Under the pieces are notes generated by a model. The model did not search any database. It was not told the origin of the DNA and saw nothing but the letters and a program-made list of their open reading frames with translations. Positions 8,549-16,951 of a stretch of 64,000 bases of DNA are shown here, one piece after another. The stretch comes from Anaerolineaceae bacterium. GTDB lineage: Bacteria > Chloroflexota > Anaerolineae > Promineifilales > Promineifilaceae. The translations under genes and the position numbers were made by a program. The stretch is from NCBI GenBank assembly GCA_002699125.1, contig PABI01000119.1, positions 62,001 to 126,000 of the forward strand, read 5' to 3'. Each line of letters begins with the position of its first letter. The first letter of the stretch is position 1.

Positions 8549-9679
8549 TTATTTCCTTGAAGGCTCATTCTTTTTGCCACGCCGGACAGCTACCGCCGTT
8601 ATCAGTAAGAATCCCAATATTGCCACTTCATTCAACAAGCCGCCCCAACGTCGCAGCGGTAGCCATAGTAGCCAATCTCCAACAACACGCAACACCAAAG
8701 AGATGTGCAAGAGCACCAGATGTGTATAAAATAAAGGGGTGTAAGGTACCTTAATACCCAACACAGCCGGGATAATCACGGGCGCATGACCAAAAATCAT
8801 CGAAAAAACGAAACCGAGGAAAATTGTATGCAGCAAGGCATCATAAACAGGACCGGCTACATACTGACCACCGTATGTTAGCCAAAACAGGCCGCCAACT
8901 ATAAGCCAGACATATCCGGGCAACAGGCAGGCCGCAATATAGCGGGTCAATCCTTTTTGCCGGATCGTACGCCGGGCAATGTCGAAACGCAGCAGCCAGT
9001 ATCCCAACCCAAGCAAGGCAATCCCGGCCAAACGAATGCCAAAGTCCAGGGATATCAGTGAGACCAGAAGACCAGCCAGAAATAGGCCAATGATGGCGAG
9101 GAAAGAGTTTCGGGCTGTTTGTTTTAACAGCAGCACCCGCGCCAGCTCTAACCGCTCACCAGCAATTGTCAGAATAAGAAAACCAGCCCACCAGGGAACA
9201 ACCTGAAAAACGGGTTTTCCAATCAGCCACAATCCATTACCTACAAGCCACATAAACGCACCCATACCCATGACCCCATGATCTATGGTCGGCTGTAGAC
9301 GGTAGATAACGACAAAGATGAGCACCAATCCTAGTGCACCGAGCGTGCTTAAGCCGCGCGGCACGGCCGTTGGCAGCGTTAAAAAGAGCGTCACCGCTCC
9401 CAATCCGGCCAGCAGCGGTGACAAATAATAGAGGCGAACGCCGTTCTGATTTTGACTTAATGCTACAGCACGCTCCAGGCTAATCAATGTGCCTAAAAAG
9501 CCCGATACCATCAGCGGACCGTGCTGGGCCGGCAGCTGTAGTGCCAAGGGTGGCAGCTGCCAGCCCAGACGAATTAAGCCAGCCCACAGTCCGGCCAGCA
9601 AGGCGAGCGCCGCCAGAATCATTAGCGGTGCCCGCTGCCGGTAGCGCACACGCGATTGGGCGGGAACAGGACGTGCCAT
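8549..9679 (-). CDS. Polytopic membrane protein, NnrS-like
   Basis: About 376 residues and 11-12 predicted helices. Motifs: Q-H-G-P-L-M-V-S-G-F-L-G-T near the start, E-R-A-V-A-L, A-L-L-H-T-I-F-L-G-F-V-F and F-G-H-A-P-V-I-I-P-A. The 'H-G-x-L-M-x-x-G-F-x-G-T' pattern recalls NnrS, a heme- and copper-containing membrane protein tied to NO and denitrification, but the classical NnrS signature is not exact. I start at ATG 9679, after the DUF2249 stop, rather than at an upstream TTG. Its place among NO-related genes supports an NO-stress role. Confidence 0.6.
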   Translation of the reverse strand: MARPVPAQSRVRYRQRAPLMILAALALLAGLWAGLIRLGWQLPPLALQLPAQHGPLMVSGFLGTLISLERAVALSQNQNGVRLYYLSPLLAGLGAVTLFLTLPTAVPRGLSTLGALGLVLIFVVIYRLQPTIDHGVMGMGAFMWLVGNGLWLIGKPVFQVVPWWAGFLILTIAGERLELARVLLLKQTARNSFLAIIGLFLAGLLVSLISLDFGIRLAGIALLGLGYWLLRFDIARRTIRQKGLTRYIAACLLPGYVWLIVGGLFWLTYGGQYVAGPVYDALLHTIFLGFVFSMIFGHAPVIIPAVLGIKVPYTPLFYTHLVLLHISLVLRVVGDWLLWLPLRRWGGLLNEVAILGFLLITAVAVRRGKKNEPSRK

Positions 9680-9684
9680 GGGTT

Positions 9685-9915
9685 CTAGCGACGGCCGATG
9701 CGCACGCGCCAAGCCTGCGGACCCTGTTCCAGATATTCCCAGGTGAATTGGTCAGTACGTTCAGCCTGGAATTGGTAGTAAAGTGGCTTTGGATCATGGT
9801 CGTTGACCAAAACAAAGCTTTCATCCGTCTTCAGCGCTTCAAATTGGTCAAAGATAAGCGGGTGACGCTGCATCGGGGGAATGGTGCGAATGTCTAATAC
9901 GGTTTCGTTGCTCAT
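9685..9915 (-). CDS. DUF2249 domain protein
   Basis: A 76-residue soluble protein matching DUF2249: L-D-I-R, P-P-M-Q-R-H-P-L-I-F, V-N-D-H-D-P-K-P-L-Y-Y and E-Q-G-P-Q-A-W-R-V-R. DUF2249 proteins recur in denitrification and NO-detoxification clusters beside hemerythrins and NO reductases; their biochemical role is unknown. ATG 9915 is chosen over an upstream TTG because GGAGG precedes it. The gene overlaps the end of the upstream 147-residue gene by about 68 bases. Confidence 0.85.
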   Translation of the reverse strand: MSNETVLDIRTIPPMQRHPLIFDQFEALKTDESFVLVNDHDPKPLYYQFQAERTDQFTWEYLEQGPQAWRVRIGRR

Positions 9916-10291
9916 AATCAAATGCCTCCAAATGATTTGTCAGAATTTTTATTGCATTTTGTAAATCGGCAGCGGTAACAAAAACAGCCGTTGCTGATTT
10001 AGAATCATGTTGTAGAAGATACGCTAATAGTTGTCTGGCCTGATGCAGTAAGGCCCTATCTTTTTCAACCCCGGCCTGTTGCAGCTGCATTTTCAGAACA
10101 GTTTGACGTTCTAATGAAGCAGGTCCGACGTCAAGAATGTCATTGGTTACGCCCGGATACTTTTCTGCCAGGATATGCTTTAATGCCACATATGTTTTGA
10201 CGTCGGGTCGCTTTTGGGCAAAACTGTTTGGCCGACCCTGTGCTGCGGCTGCGGCTGACATGGCCAGTGTAATTGCATCTATCTGGTTCAT
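9848..10291 (-). CDS. Hypothetical helical protein
   Basis: A 147-residue, largely helical soluble protein with no family I recognise. A good AAGGAGG precedes the ATG, and the first four bases overlap the stop of the TusA-like gene. Its last ~22 codons overlap the DUF2249 gene in another frame, an unusually long overlap; the C-terminal H-S-H-H-S-P tail may result from a lost stop codon. Confidence 0.55.
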   Translation of the reverse strand: MNQIDAITLAMSAAAAAQGRPNSFAQKRPDVKTYVALKHILAEKYPGVTNDILDVGPASLERQTVLKMQLQQAGVEKDRALLHQARQLLAYLLQHDSKSATAVFVTAADLQNAIKILTNHLEAFDYEQRNRIRHSHHSPDAASPAYL

Positions 10292-10554
10292 ACGGCCTCC
10301 TTACGGATCAAATACTGATATTCACGACGCCAGAAGGGACCGCTTTTAGTAGCGTCTATCATTGTATGTCCGGCGCGAGCGGCCCAATCTTCCAGTTCGC
10401 GCCGTGAGGCAGCATCCGTGCTCAAGATTAGCAGCGTTTCCCCTGCTGAAAGCGTCTCCATGATTTCCAATAGTTTGACAAAGCCTGCCGCACAATCACT
10501 ACCGCGATTATCTAACGTTCGGGTGGCCAACAAAGGGCTTTCAATTGCCATCAT
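10288..10554 (-). CDS. TusA/SirA-like sulfur carrier domain
   Basis: An 88-residue protein of the TusA fold: L-D-N-R-G-S-D-C-A-A-G-F near the N-terminus and L-S-A-G-E-T-L-L-I-L followed by W-A-A-R-A-G-H. TusA proteins normally carry C-P-x-P at the active site; here the Cys is kept but the prolines are replaced (C-A-A-G). It overlaps its neighbours by one and four bases. It may act as a persulfide carrier for the Fe-S assembly genes upstream in the operon (inferred). Confidence 0.7.
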   Translation of the reverse strand: MMAIESPLLATRTLDNRGSDCAAGFVKLLEIMETLSAGETLLILSTDAASRRELEDWAARAGHTMIDATKSGPFWRREYQYLIRKEAV

Positions 10555-11519
10555 TAATGCTCCTTAGCGTACAAATCATCGAGTTTGCACATGCCGGAGA
10601 TAGGGGAGCAAGCTCGCCACATTGGGCATGTCAGAAAGACGACGATGAGGACGCCGATTAGCAACAGTTTGGCAAGGATTAACCAGCCAAAAGTTGAAGC
10701 TATTAATGCATTGAGATTAAAACCAACGTAACGATATGCCTGGATAAAACCGGACACGATTAGCGTTGGTAAGATGAGCCGTACCGCTATCCTAAACCGC
10801 TCCAGTTGCTGGCTGGCAGCGACCACCACCGGCACAGAAACGATGTCCCGCGCCGCTGGTACAGTGATGAAGATATTCCACACGGCGCCGCCAAACCAGA
10901 GGCCAAATGCGGCTAAGTGGAGCCAGCGGACCAGCAGCGGCCAAGCCTGCCCACCCTGCGCCAGCGTCACATCAAACCCGGCCAGCACCAAGGCATCTAG
11001 CAGCAACAACAAGAGTACAAACCGCGCCAGGTTGCGTTCAGCAAAAGGATTTTTCTGGTGGCGGCCGTAAGCGTCTACACCTGCCGCCAGCATAATCATG
11101 GCCAGAAGATAAATTTCTGCTTCTACTATCCATCCATCGACACCCCAGCGAGCAAATCGAATGAGATCGTAAACGGCCGTTAGGGCAAAAATTGGCAGGA
11201 TGATCTGAGTTAATCGCCGAAAACGAGCAAAGGAAGCGGACGTAAATTGGATGAAATAGGGCTGCTGCGCCTGTTTCTGCGCCGGCCGCGTAAACAACCC
11301 TTTCCACATAAATCCCCCCGCCAGCGTGGCAAAGCTAACAAGATGCAGCCAACGAGTAGCTACCTGGGACCAGGTACCCGCACCATGTGTACTCATAGTT
11401 AGCCAGATACCAATAAAAGAAGCAATGGTTATCACCGTCAGCGCCACCTTGGGCAGCACATACTTATCTAATAGTTGTGTAGACCTGGAAACAGGAAGCA
11501 AAGGTTGTAATGTACTCAT
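10554..11519 (-). CDS. CopD-like membrane protein
   Basis: A 321-residue protein of about eight helices in two similar halves. Each half carries W-L-H-L followed by a glycine pair: R-W-L-H-L-V-S-F-A-T-L-A-G-G and R-W-L-H-L-A-A-F-G-L-W-F-G-G. This pattern fits CopD-family membrane proteins involved in copper or heme-copper handling. Stop and start overlap both neighbours (ATGA, TAATG), showing tight coupling. Copper delivery to a respiratory or denitrification enzyme is a reasonable but unproven role. Confidence 0.6.
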   Translation of the reverse strand: MSTLQPLLPVSRSTQLLDKYVLPKVALTVITIASFIGIWLTMSTHGAGTWSQVATRWLHLVSFATLAGGFMWKGLFTRPAQKQAQQPYFIQFTSASFARFRRLTQIILPIFALTAVYDLIRFARWGVDGWIVEAEIYLLAMIMLAAGVDAYGRHQKNPFAERNLARFVLLLLLLDALVLAGFDVTLAQGGQAWPLLVRWLHLAAFGLWFGGAVWNIFITVPAARDIVSVPVVVAASQQLERFRIAVRLILPTLIVSGFIQAYRYVGFNLNALIASTFGWLILAKLLLIGVLIVVFLTCPMWRACSPISGMCKLDDLYAKEH

Positions 11520-12580
11520 TGCATTACCTCCGGTATGGCCTGGAATATACCGAGACGGTCGCTAACGGCCTCGGCCAGACCAAAGAACGCCCGGCGTGTG
11601 TGTGAGTTTGGATCCAGCGCGGCCGGGAAGCCGCTGTCCCCATCTTCGCGAACAAGAGGCTCCAGCGGGATTTCTGCCAGCAGCGGCAAATTTAGCTCAG
11701 CGGCGAGAGCGGCTGCGCCACCCTGCCCGAAAATATAATGCACGCCGCCACAATCCGGGCAGCGAAAATGGCTCATATTCTCAACCAGCCCCAGCACAGG
11801 TACCCCCACTTTCTGAAACATGGCGATCCCCTTACGGGCATCATCCAACGCCACCAACTGCGGCGTGGAAACGATAATGGCACCGTCCACCGGAATGCGT
11901 TGCGTTAATGAGAGTTGGGCATCGCCTGTTCCGGGTGGCAGATCAACCACCAACACATCGAGTTTGCCCCAGAAAACGTCAGACAAAAATTGCTGGATTG
12001 CTTTATCAATCATCGGTCCGCGCCAGATAGCAGGCGCATCATCACCAGCAAAGGCCAGCGACATTACCTTGATGCCATACGCTTCGGCCGGCAGGATTTT
12101 GCCGTTTTCGGCCGGAGGTAAATGCTTCAGACCTAACATGCGCGGCACGTTGGGACCATGAATATCAGCATCCAACAAACCAACGCGCAGCCCAGACTTA
12201 GCCAAAGTTGCTGCCAGATTGACAGCGATCGTGCTTTTGCCCACGCCCCCCTTGCCGGAAGCCACAGCCAGAACATGCAAGATACCAGGGATTTCTTCCG
12301 GCGTCGGGGCACCAGTCCGCACTTTCTTTGATTGTGGCGGCTTGCCGATTTGCAGAAGTACGTCTTTGACACCAGGAACGGTACGGACCACACGGGACAC
12401 CGCTTCGGCTATCTCTTGCTGTATTTCCTGGGGCAGAGCGGCCGTAACCAGGCCGATGCGAGCGGTCGTGCCCTCCATCAGAACACCGTGTACCAATCCA
12501 AATGAGACGATGTCACGGGAAAAGCCAGGGTAGTTCACAGTGCGCAAAGCGCGAAAAACAGCATCTTTTGTCGTGTCCAT
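11516..12580 (-). CDS. mrp: Mrp/ApbC-type Fe-S carrier ATPase with N-terminal DUF59
   Basis: A 354-residue cytoplasmic P-loop ATPase. An N-terminal DUF59 (MIP18-like) domain (~1-85) is followed by the Mrp/NBP35 core: deviant Walker A in A-S-G-K-G-G-V-G-K-S-T (~108), D-A-D-I-H-G-P-N, V-V-D-L-P-P-G-T-G-D and the cluster-binding pair in F-R-C-P-D-C-G. These proteins bind and pass on [4Fe-4S] clusters. The next genes upstream are DUF59 and ferredoxin genes, so the three likely make an Fe-S delivery module for the operon's redox proteins. Confidence 0.92.
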   Translation of the reverse strand: MDTTKDAVFRALRTVNYPGFSRDIVSFGLVHGVLMEGTTARIGLVTAALPQEIQQEIAEAVSRVVRTVPGVKDVLLQIGKPPQSKKVRTGAPTPEEIPGILHVLAVASGKGGVGKSTIAVNLAATLAKSGLRVGLLDADIHGPNVPRMLGLKHLPPAENGKILPAEAYGIKVMSLAFAGDDAPAIWRGPMIDKAIQQFLSDVFWGKLDVLVVDLPPGTGDAQLSLTQRIPVDGAIIVSTPQLVALDDARKGIAMFQKVGVPVLGLVENMSHFRCPDCGGVHYIFGQGGAAALAAELNLPLLAEIPLEPLVREDGDSGFPAALDPNSHTRRAFFGLAEAVSDRLGIFQAIPEVMQ

Positions 12581-12595
12581 TTGTTACTCCAGGGT

Positions 12596-12922
12596 TCAAT
12601 CGATCCCCAGCAGGGTACGCCCTTCGGGTGAAATCATCACCGGATTCCAGGGTGGATTCCAGACCAGTTCAACCTGTACGCCGGTTAAGTCGGGAATAGA
12701 TTGCCACAGCACACGCTCAATCTCCTGAGCGAAGCTGGCATGAAGGGGGCAGCCGGGTGTGGTGAGGGTCATGGTGATAGTTATACGGCCGTCTTCCGCA
12801 ATATCTACGCTGTAAATGAGGCCCAGGTCAACAATATTGAGGCCCAGTTCCGGATCAATAACTGCTTTGATCGCCGTCAAGACCATCTCTTCAGTCATGA
12901 ATGTTTGCAGCAGTGAGTTCAT
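12596..12922 (-). CDS. DUF59 / MIP18-family metal-sulfur cluster assembly factor
   Basis: A 108-residue single-domain protein of the SufT/PaaD type: V-I-D-P-E-L-G-L-N-I-V-D-L-G-L-I-Y, T-T-P-G-C-P and E-L-V-W-N-P-P-W. The invariant Cys in T-P-G-C-P is kept. It overlaps the ferredoxin gene by four bases (ATGA) and precedes mrp by 15 bases. The likely role is Fe-S cluster maturation or transfer. Confidence 0.9.
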   Translation of the reverse strand: MNSLLQTFMTEEMVLTAIKAVIDPELGLNIVDLGLIYSVDIAEDGRITITMTLTTPGCPLHASFAQEIERVLWQSIPDLTGVQVELVWNPPWNPVMISPEGRTLLGID

Positions 12923-13137
12923 AAGTCAGACTCCAGAACGATCTGGTATGGCAGGGCTATCGCGTCTACAGGACAAATTGTTTCGCATACAGCACAGTAG
13001 TTGCAGGCCGTCGGTTCAATAAGAACGGCCGTGCTGCCAACCAGCTCCAAAGCATTGGTAGGGCACGTAACAATGCAGTCACCGCAACCAGTGCACAGTT
13101 CCGTGTCAATTAAAGGTAACCAGATTTCTTCGTCCAT
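12919..13137 (-). CDS. 2[4Fe-4S] ferredoxin
   Basis: A 72-residue ferredoxin with two classical clusters, C-T-G-C-G-D-C-I-V-T-C-P and C-N-Y-C-A-V-C-E-T-I-C-P. It is the first gene of the operon running down to 7702 and lies 40 bases from the predicted FNR-type promoter. It may supply electrons to, or sense redox for, the downstream membrane proteins. Confidence 0.93.
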   Translation of the reverse strand: MDEEIWLPLIDTELCTGCGDCIVTCPTNALELVGSTAVLIEPTACNYCAVCETICPVDAIALPYQIVLESDL

Positions 13138-13183
13138 GTTTGATTTTCCTTGAAACTAAATGTAGTGTTCTCACTGTGACATC

Positions 13184-13225
13184 AGCATACGCGGGAGCCG
13201 TCTTACCTGCCTTGATTTAGATCAA
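13184..13225 (-). promoter_or_regulatory. FNR/DNR-type box with class II -10
   Basis: Perfect TTGAT-N4-ATCAA at 13212-13225. On the minus strand a TATGCT hexamer at 13184-13189 sits where a -10 falls when an FNR-type activator binds at -41.5. It drives the ferredoxin-Mrp-NnrS-like operon. Confidence 0.8.
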
Positions 13226-13352
13226 GTAGGCCCGCTGCCGGACAAAGCGAACGCAGCAGGAGAAGAAACCTGAACCAGCTTATCCCCCAAACCATCAAAC
13301 TGAAAGATACGCGATGCACCAATTAAGCAATATAGGCATTTGCAAAACTGTT

Positions 13353-13388
13353 TGGCAATTTGTTGCCATTTTACTGGTGACTTACAAT
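13353..13388 (+). promoter_or_regulatory. Promoter with inverted-repeat operator, leaderless start
   Basis: TTGTTG (13360-13365) and TACAAT (13383-13388) with a 17-bp spacer, eight bases before the ATG at 13397. A perfect TGGCAA-N4-TTGCCA repeat (13353-13368) overlaps the -35 and could be an operator. No ribosome site is present. Confidence 0.45.
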
Positions 13389-13396
13389 ACTTGTAA

Positions 13397-15181
13397 ATGA
13401 GAAACTCAACGGCACATAAAGCGGCTTTACGGATAAGTTTGATTTTTACGGTCTTTACCGCCCTCTGGGTTCTTTTTTCTGATCGCTTGTTGGAAACAGT
13501 TATTCCTGAACTAGACCAGTTAACAACCTGGCAAACGCTCAAGGGGTTAGTGTTTGTTTTCGTTACCACGTTACTCATATATTATTTGCTACGCCAGGAA
13601 CTGCTGCGCCACCAACACATAGAGGCTGCCTTAGAGGAAAGCCAGCGACGCTTATCCACACTACTGGCCAATTTACCGGGTATGGCCTACCGTTGTCAAA
13701 ACGACCGCGACTGGACAATGACGTTTGTTAGTGAAGGATCTGCCGCCTTAACCGGTTACCAACCTGAAGATTTGATAAACAGTAAAACAATTGCCTGGGC
13801 GCAGCTGATCCATCCCACCGAGCGGGACGAAATGTGGGTACAGGCACAGCGTGCGTTACAAGCGGGTGATCCCTTTCGGTTGACCTATCGTATTATAACG
13901 GCCGTCGGCCAGGAAAAGTGGGTCTGGGAACAAGGGCAAGGGGTGTATGCAGCTGATGGAACTGTACAAGCGGTCGAAGGACTCATCACCGACATCACGG
14001 AGCGCGTGATGGCGCAGCAAATGCTGGAACAACGGGTGGCCGAACGCACCCATGAACTAACAACCTTGCGTGAAGTGTCCCGCAGCATCATCTCCACCCT
14101 CGAACTGGAGCCGCTGCTCCTGCTCATCCTGGATCAGCTAAAAGAAGTGGTTGACTACAGTGGCTCAGCCATCCTAATGCTGCACAATGATGTCATGGTG
14201 ATGCGCGCCAGCCGCCGCCCAGACACCTTGGCCGCCAAGGTGAAGGTCAATTATCAACCGGCGCGCATTGCCACCATTCAAGCAATGCTGGAGGCACAAC
14301 AGCCGGTTTACATCGCCGATTTGCGCCAGGATGAAGCCTTGGTTGAAGCGTATGAATCAGCCAGTGGCGCTCCCCTAGACAAAACATTCCCCTACATCCG
14401 TTCCTGGATGGGTGTGCCTCTCATTGTGCGCGGCCAGCTTTTGGGCATGCTGAGTTTGGCGCATCGTCAGATTGGTTATTATGAAGAAAGGGATGCACAA
14501 TTAGCTCAGGCCTTTGCCAATCAGGCCGCCATCGCCATGCACAATGCGGAACTGTACCAACAGGCACAGAAAACGGCCGTTGCCGATGAACGCAGTCGAA
14601 TAGCCCGCGAATTACATGATTCCGTCACCCAGGCCATCTACAGCGTCACCCTCTACGCCGATGCAACCCGCCTGGCCTTAAAAGACGGGGAATTAGTCAT
14701 TGTGGCTGAGAATCTTAATGAACTGCGAGCAATGGCCCGTGAAGCGATGCTCGATATGCGCCTGCTCATTTTTGAGTTAAGGCCGCCTGTATTAGAGGAA
14801 GAAGGATTGGTGACTGCGCTGCAAACGCGCCTGGAAGCAGTTGAAGCGCGTTCCGGCGTCCATGCCGATTTTCAGACGAGCGGCGAAAGACGCTTGCCGC
14901 TGCCACTAGAGATAGAGCTGTATCGCATTGCCCAGGAAGCTCTGACAAATGTTGTCAAACATGCTCGCGCTAAACAGGTCAATATCTCCTTACGCTTTGA
15001 TGAGGTTCAGGTTTGCCTGGAAATAGAGGATGATGGTGTGGGCTTTGATACGGCCGTTCACCACAGCGGCGGCATGGGCCTGCGCGGCATTCAGGAACGG
15101 GTAGAGAAAATTGGCGGCGATTTGCTTGTCCAAAGCGCCCCTGGGCAGGGTACAATACTACGTATCACCGTTAATACGTAG
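13397..15181 (+). CDS. Sensor histidine kinase, NarL-system type (PAS-GAF-HisKA_3)
   Basis: A 594-residue membrane kinase. Two N-terminal helices (~15-35, ~50-68) are followed by a PAS domain (~80-195), a short coil, a GAF domain (~225-395), a HisKA_3 dimerisation helix with phospho-His407 in R-E-L-H-D-S-V-T-Q, and a HATPase with D-D-G-V-G-F-D and G-M-G-L-R-G. It is followed 35 bases later by a LuxR-type response regulator, its evident partner. The signal is unknown; the position opposite the FNR-controlled operon suggests a redox or nitrogen-oxide cue. It appears to be translated from a leaderless mRNA. Confidence 0.88.
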   Translation: MRNSTAHKAALRISLIFTVFTALWVLFSDRLLETVIPELDQLTTWQTLKGLVFVFVTTLLIYYLLRQELLRHQHIEAALEESQRRLSTLLANLPGMAYRCQNDRDWTMTFVSEGSAALTGYQPEDLINSKTIAWAQLIHPTERDEMWVQAQRALQAGDPFRLTYRIITAVGQEKWVWEQGQGVYAADGTVQAVEGLITDITERVMAQQMLEQRVAERTHELTTLREVSRSIISTLELEPLLLLILDQLKEVVDYSGSAILMLHNDVMVMRASRRPDTLAAKVKVNYQPARIATIQAMLEAQQPVYIADLRQDEALVEAYESASGAPLDKTFPYIRSWMGVPLIVRGQLLGMLSLAHRQIGYYEERDAQLAQAFANQAAIAMHNAELYQQAQKTAVADERSRIARELHDSVTQAIYSVTLYADATRLALKDGELVIVAENLNELRAMAREAMLDMRLLIFELRPPVLEEEGLVTALQTRLEAVEARSGVHADFQTSGERRLPLPLEIELYRIAQEALTNVVKHARAKQVNISLRFDEVQVCLEIEDDGVGFDTAVHHSGGMGLRGIQERVEKIGGDLLVQSAPGQGTILRITVNT

Positions 15182-15216
15182 GACTGATTGATAATCCGTC
15201 CATAAAAGGCAAAAAC

Positions 15217-15900
15217 ATGACCCAGCCCCCCATCCGCATTTTAATCGTAGACGACCACGGTATTGTCCGCAAAGGAACCCGCGCTTTATTAGAGCGGATA
15301 CCTGATTTTGCAGTCGTGGGCGAAGCCGGCAACGGAAAAGAAGCGGTAGCCCAAGCCAAAGAGTTACAGCCAGATGTCATTTTAATGGACTTAATGATGC
15401 CGGAGATGGATGGTATTAAAGCCATAGGCCTTATTACTGCCAGCCAGCCCAACAGCCGCATCCTGGCCCTGACCAGCTTTGCCGCTGATGATAAGGTGTT
15501 TCCGGCGATTAAAGCGGGTGCCTTGGGCTACATGTTGAAGGACGCTGATCCGGAAGATTTAATCCAGGCCATTCGCCAGGTTCACCGGGGCGAACCATCA
15601 TTACATCCCAGCATTGCCCGCAAAGTTCTGCAAGAACTCGGCCGTCCCCAGACCGCCCCCCCATCCCCCGGTCCGGACCCACTGACCGAGCGCGAATTGG
15701 AAGTATTGCAACTGGTGGCCCAAGGATTAACCAACCAACAAATGGCCGAGCAGCTCACGGTAGCTGAAGTGACTATCCGCACGCACATCAGCAATATATT
15801 GAGTAAACTGCACCTGGCTAATCGCGTTCAGGCCACCTTGTACGCTTTGCGTGAAGGCTTAACAACATTGGAAAACGATGCTGATGTTGAGGAAACGTAA
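15217..15900 (+). CDS. NarL/LuxR-family response regulator
   Basis: A 227-residue DNA-binding regulator. Receiver ~6-122 with V-D-D-H, acceptor Asp58 in I-L-M-D-L-M and M-L-K-D. The C-terminal GerE/LuxR helix-turn-helix (~155-220) contains L-T-E-R-E-L-E-V-L and V-A-E-V-T-I-R-T-H-I-S-N-I. It pairs with the kinase just upstream. A terminator inside repeat element A follows. Confidence 0.9.
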   Translation: MTQPPIRILIVDDHGIVRKGTRALLERIPDFAVVGEAGNGKEAVAQAKELQPDVILMDLMMPEMDGIKAIGLITASQPNSRILALTSFAADDKVFPAIKAGALGYMLKDADPEDLIQAIRQVHRGEPSLHPSIARKVLQELGRPQTAPPSPGPDPLTERELEVLQLVAQGLTNQQMAEQLTVAEVTIRTHISNILSKLHLANRVQATLYALREGLTTLENDADVEET

Positions 15901-15944
15901 TAGTTCCACCCCGCTAATAGCCCTACCGCAAACGTTTTAACCTA

Positions 15945-16024
15945 TAATCAACATATGTGGAGAAAGACCGCCTGAGGCGGTCTTTTTTGTTGAGGCCAGG
16001 ATCAACATCTGGCCGACGACAGAC
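15945..16024 (+). repeat. Terminator-bearing intergenic repeat, copy A
   Basis: First of four related intergenic elements (others at 17737, 19557, 20777). Core hairpin AAGACCGCC-TGA-GGCGGTCTT (15964-15984) with a T run makes an intrinsic terminator. The flanks, including an ATCAACAT-like box before and after and a CCGACGAC end, are conserved beyond what termination needs. Confidence 0.7.
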
Positions 16025-16086
16025 GGCGGGTACACGAGTATGCTTGAAGCATGATGATATCCCTTGGCAATAATGAGAGATAAATA

Positions 16087-16482
16087 ATGAGCAACAATGA
16101 GGTGCGTGTACTGATCGCAGACGATAAACGGTCAGCACGGCAAGGGCTTAAAGCATTACTGGCGCGCATTCCCGAAATTGAAGTGGTAGGGGAAGCGGCT
16201 AATGGACAGGAAGCGATGGAGGTAACGGCCGTTTACCATCCCGATGTGGTGCTGATGGATATTCATATGCCCAAGATGGATGGTTTGGAAGCCACCCAGC
16301 ACATCAAAAGTCAGTTGCCACAAGTCAAAATCATCATCTTAACAATCCACCCACAATACCGCCAACAAGCGTTGGCAGCCGGAGCCGATGCCTTTCTATT
16401 GAAGGGCGGAACGGCCGAATCATTATGGAATAGTATTCTTCAAGCAAAAAAAGGAGATCAAAAACATGAAAAACTATCCTGA
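16087..16482 (+). CDS. Single-domain response regulator (CheY-like)
   Basis: A 131-residue receiver without output domain. Seen: A-D-D-K, acceptor Asp58 in V-L-M-D-I-H, L-L-K-G for the conserved lysine. It resembles the receiver half of the NarL-type regulator just upstream and may be a shortened descendant. It overlaps the AhpD-like gene by 17 bases. It could act as a phosphate sink or partner for the same kinase. Confidence 0.85.
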   Translation: MSNNEVRVLIADDKRSARQGLKALLARIPEIEVVGEAANGQEAMEVTAVYHPDVVLMDIHMPKMDGLEATQHIKSQLPQVKIIILTIHPQYRQQALAAGADAFLLKGGTAESLWNSILQAKKGDQKHEKLS

Positions 16483-16882
16483 ATATTACGAACATTTGAA
16501 GCAGTTAATGGGCAAGCTAGGCGGTGAGATTTCCGGCCCGATGGGCGGCTTCGGCCGTTTGCACAAGGCCGCCGTTTCCGAGGGCGTATTGAGCGCTAAG
16601 GTAAAGGAATTGATCGCCTTGGGCATTGCCATCACCGTGCGCTGTGACGGCTGTATTGCCTTCCATGTCCACGATGCTTTGCAAGCTGGTGCCAGCCGTG
16701 AAGAAGTTGCGGAAACCATTGGCGTGGCGGTGCTAATGGGCGGCGGCCCTTCAGTCGTGTATGGTAGCGAAGCGCTGGAAGCATTAGAGCAGTTTACCAA
16801 TGAGGACTGGCGGCGGACTAAGAAGAAATCGAAGAACGGCAGCGGGGCACGAGTAACGGCCCTGAGGCTTGAAAGCATCTAA
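16466..16882 (+). CDS. AhpD-like / carboxymuconolactone decarboxylase-family protein
   Basis: A 138-residue protein of the CMD/AhpD fold. The redox motif R-C-D-G-C-I-A-F-H (C-x-x-C followed by His three residues on) is the AhpD peroxidase-reductase signature. Also seen are A-S-R-E-E-V-A-E-T and M-G-G-G-P. It probably acts as a thiol peroxidase or disulfide reductase. AAGGAGATC precedes the ATG, inside the upstream gene's last codons. Confidence 0.85.
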   Translation: MKNYPEYYEHLKQLMGKLGGEISGPMGGFGRLHKAAVSEGVLSAKVKELIALGIAITVRCDGCIAFHVHDALQAGASREEVAETIGVAVLMGGGPSVVYGSEALEALEQFTNEDWRRTKKKSKNGSGARVTALRLESI

Positions 16883-16951
16883 CGATTTTCAAATTGGTTC
16901 AATCTCCAAGTCTGAACCAATCTTGTCAACAACTATAAGGAAGATTGCAAA

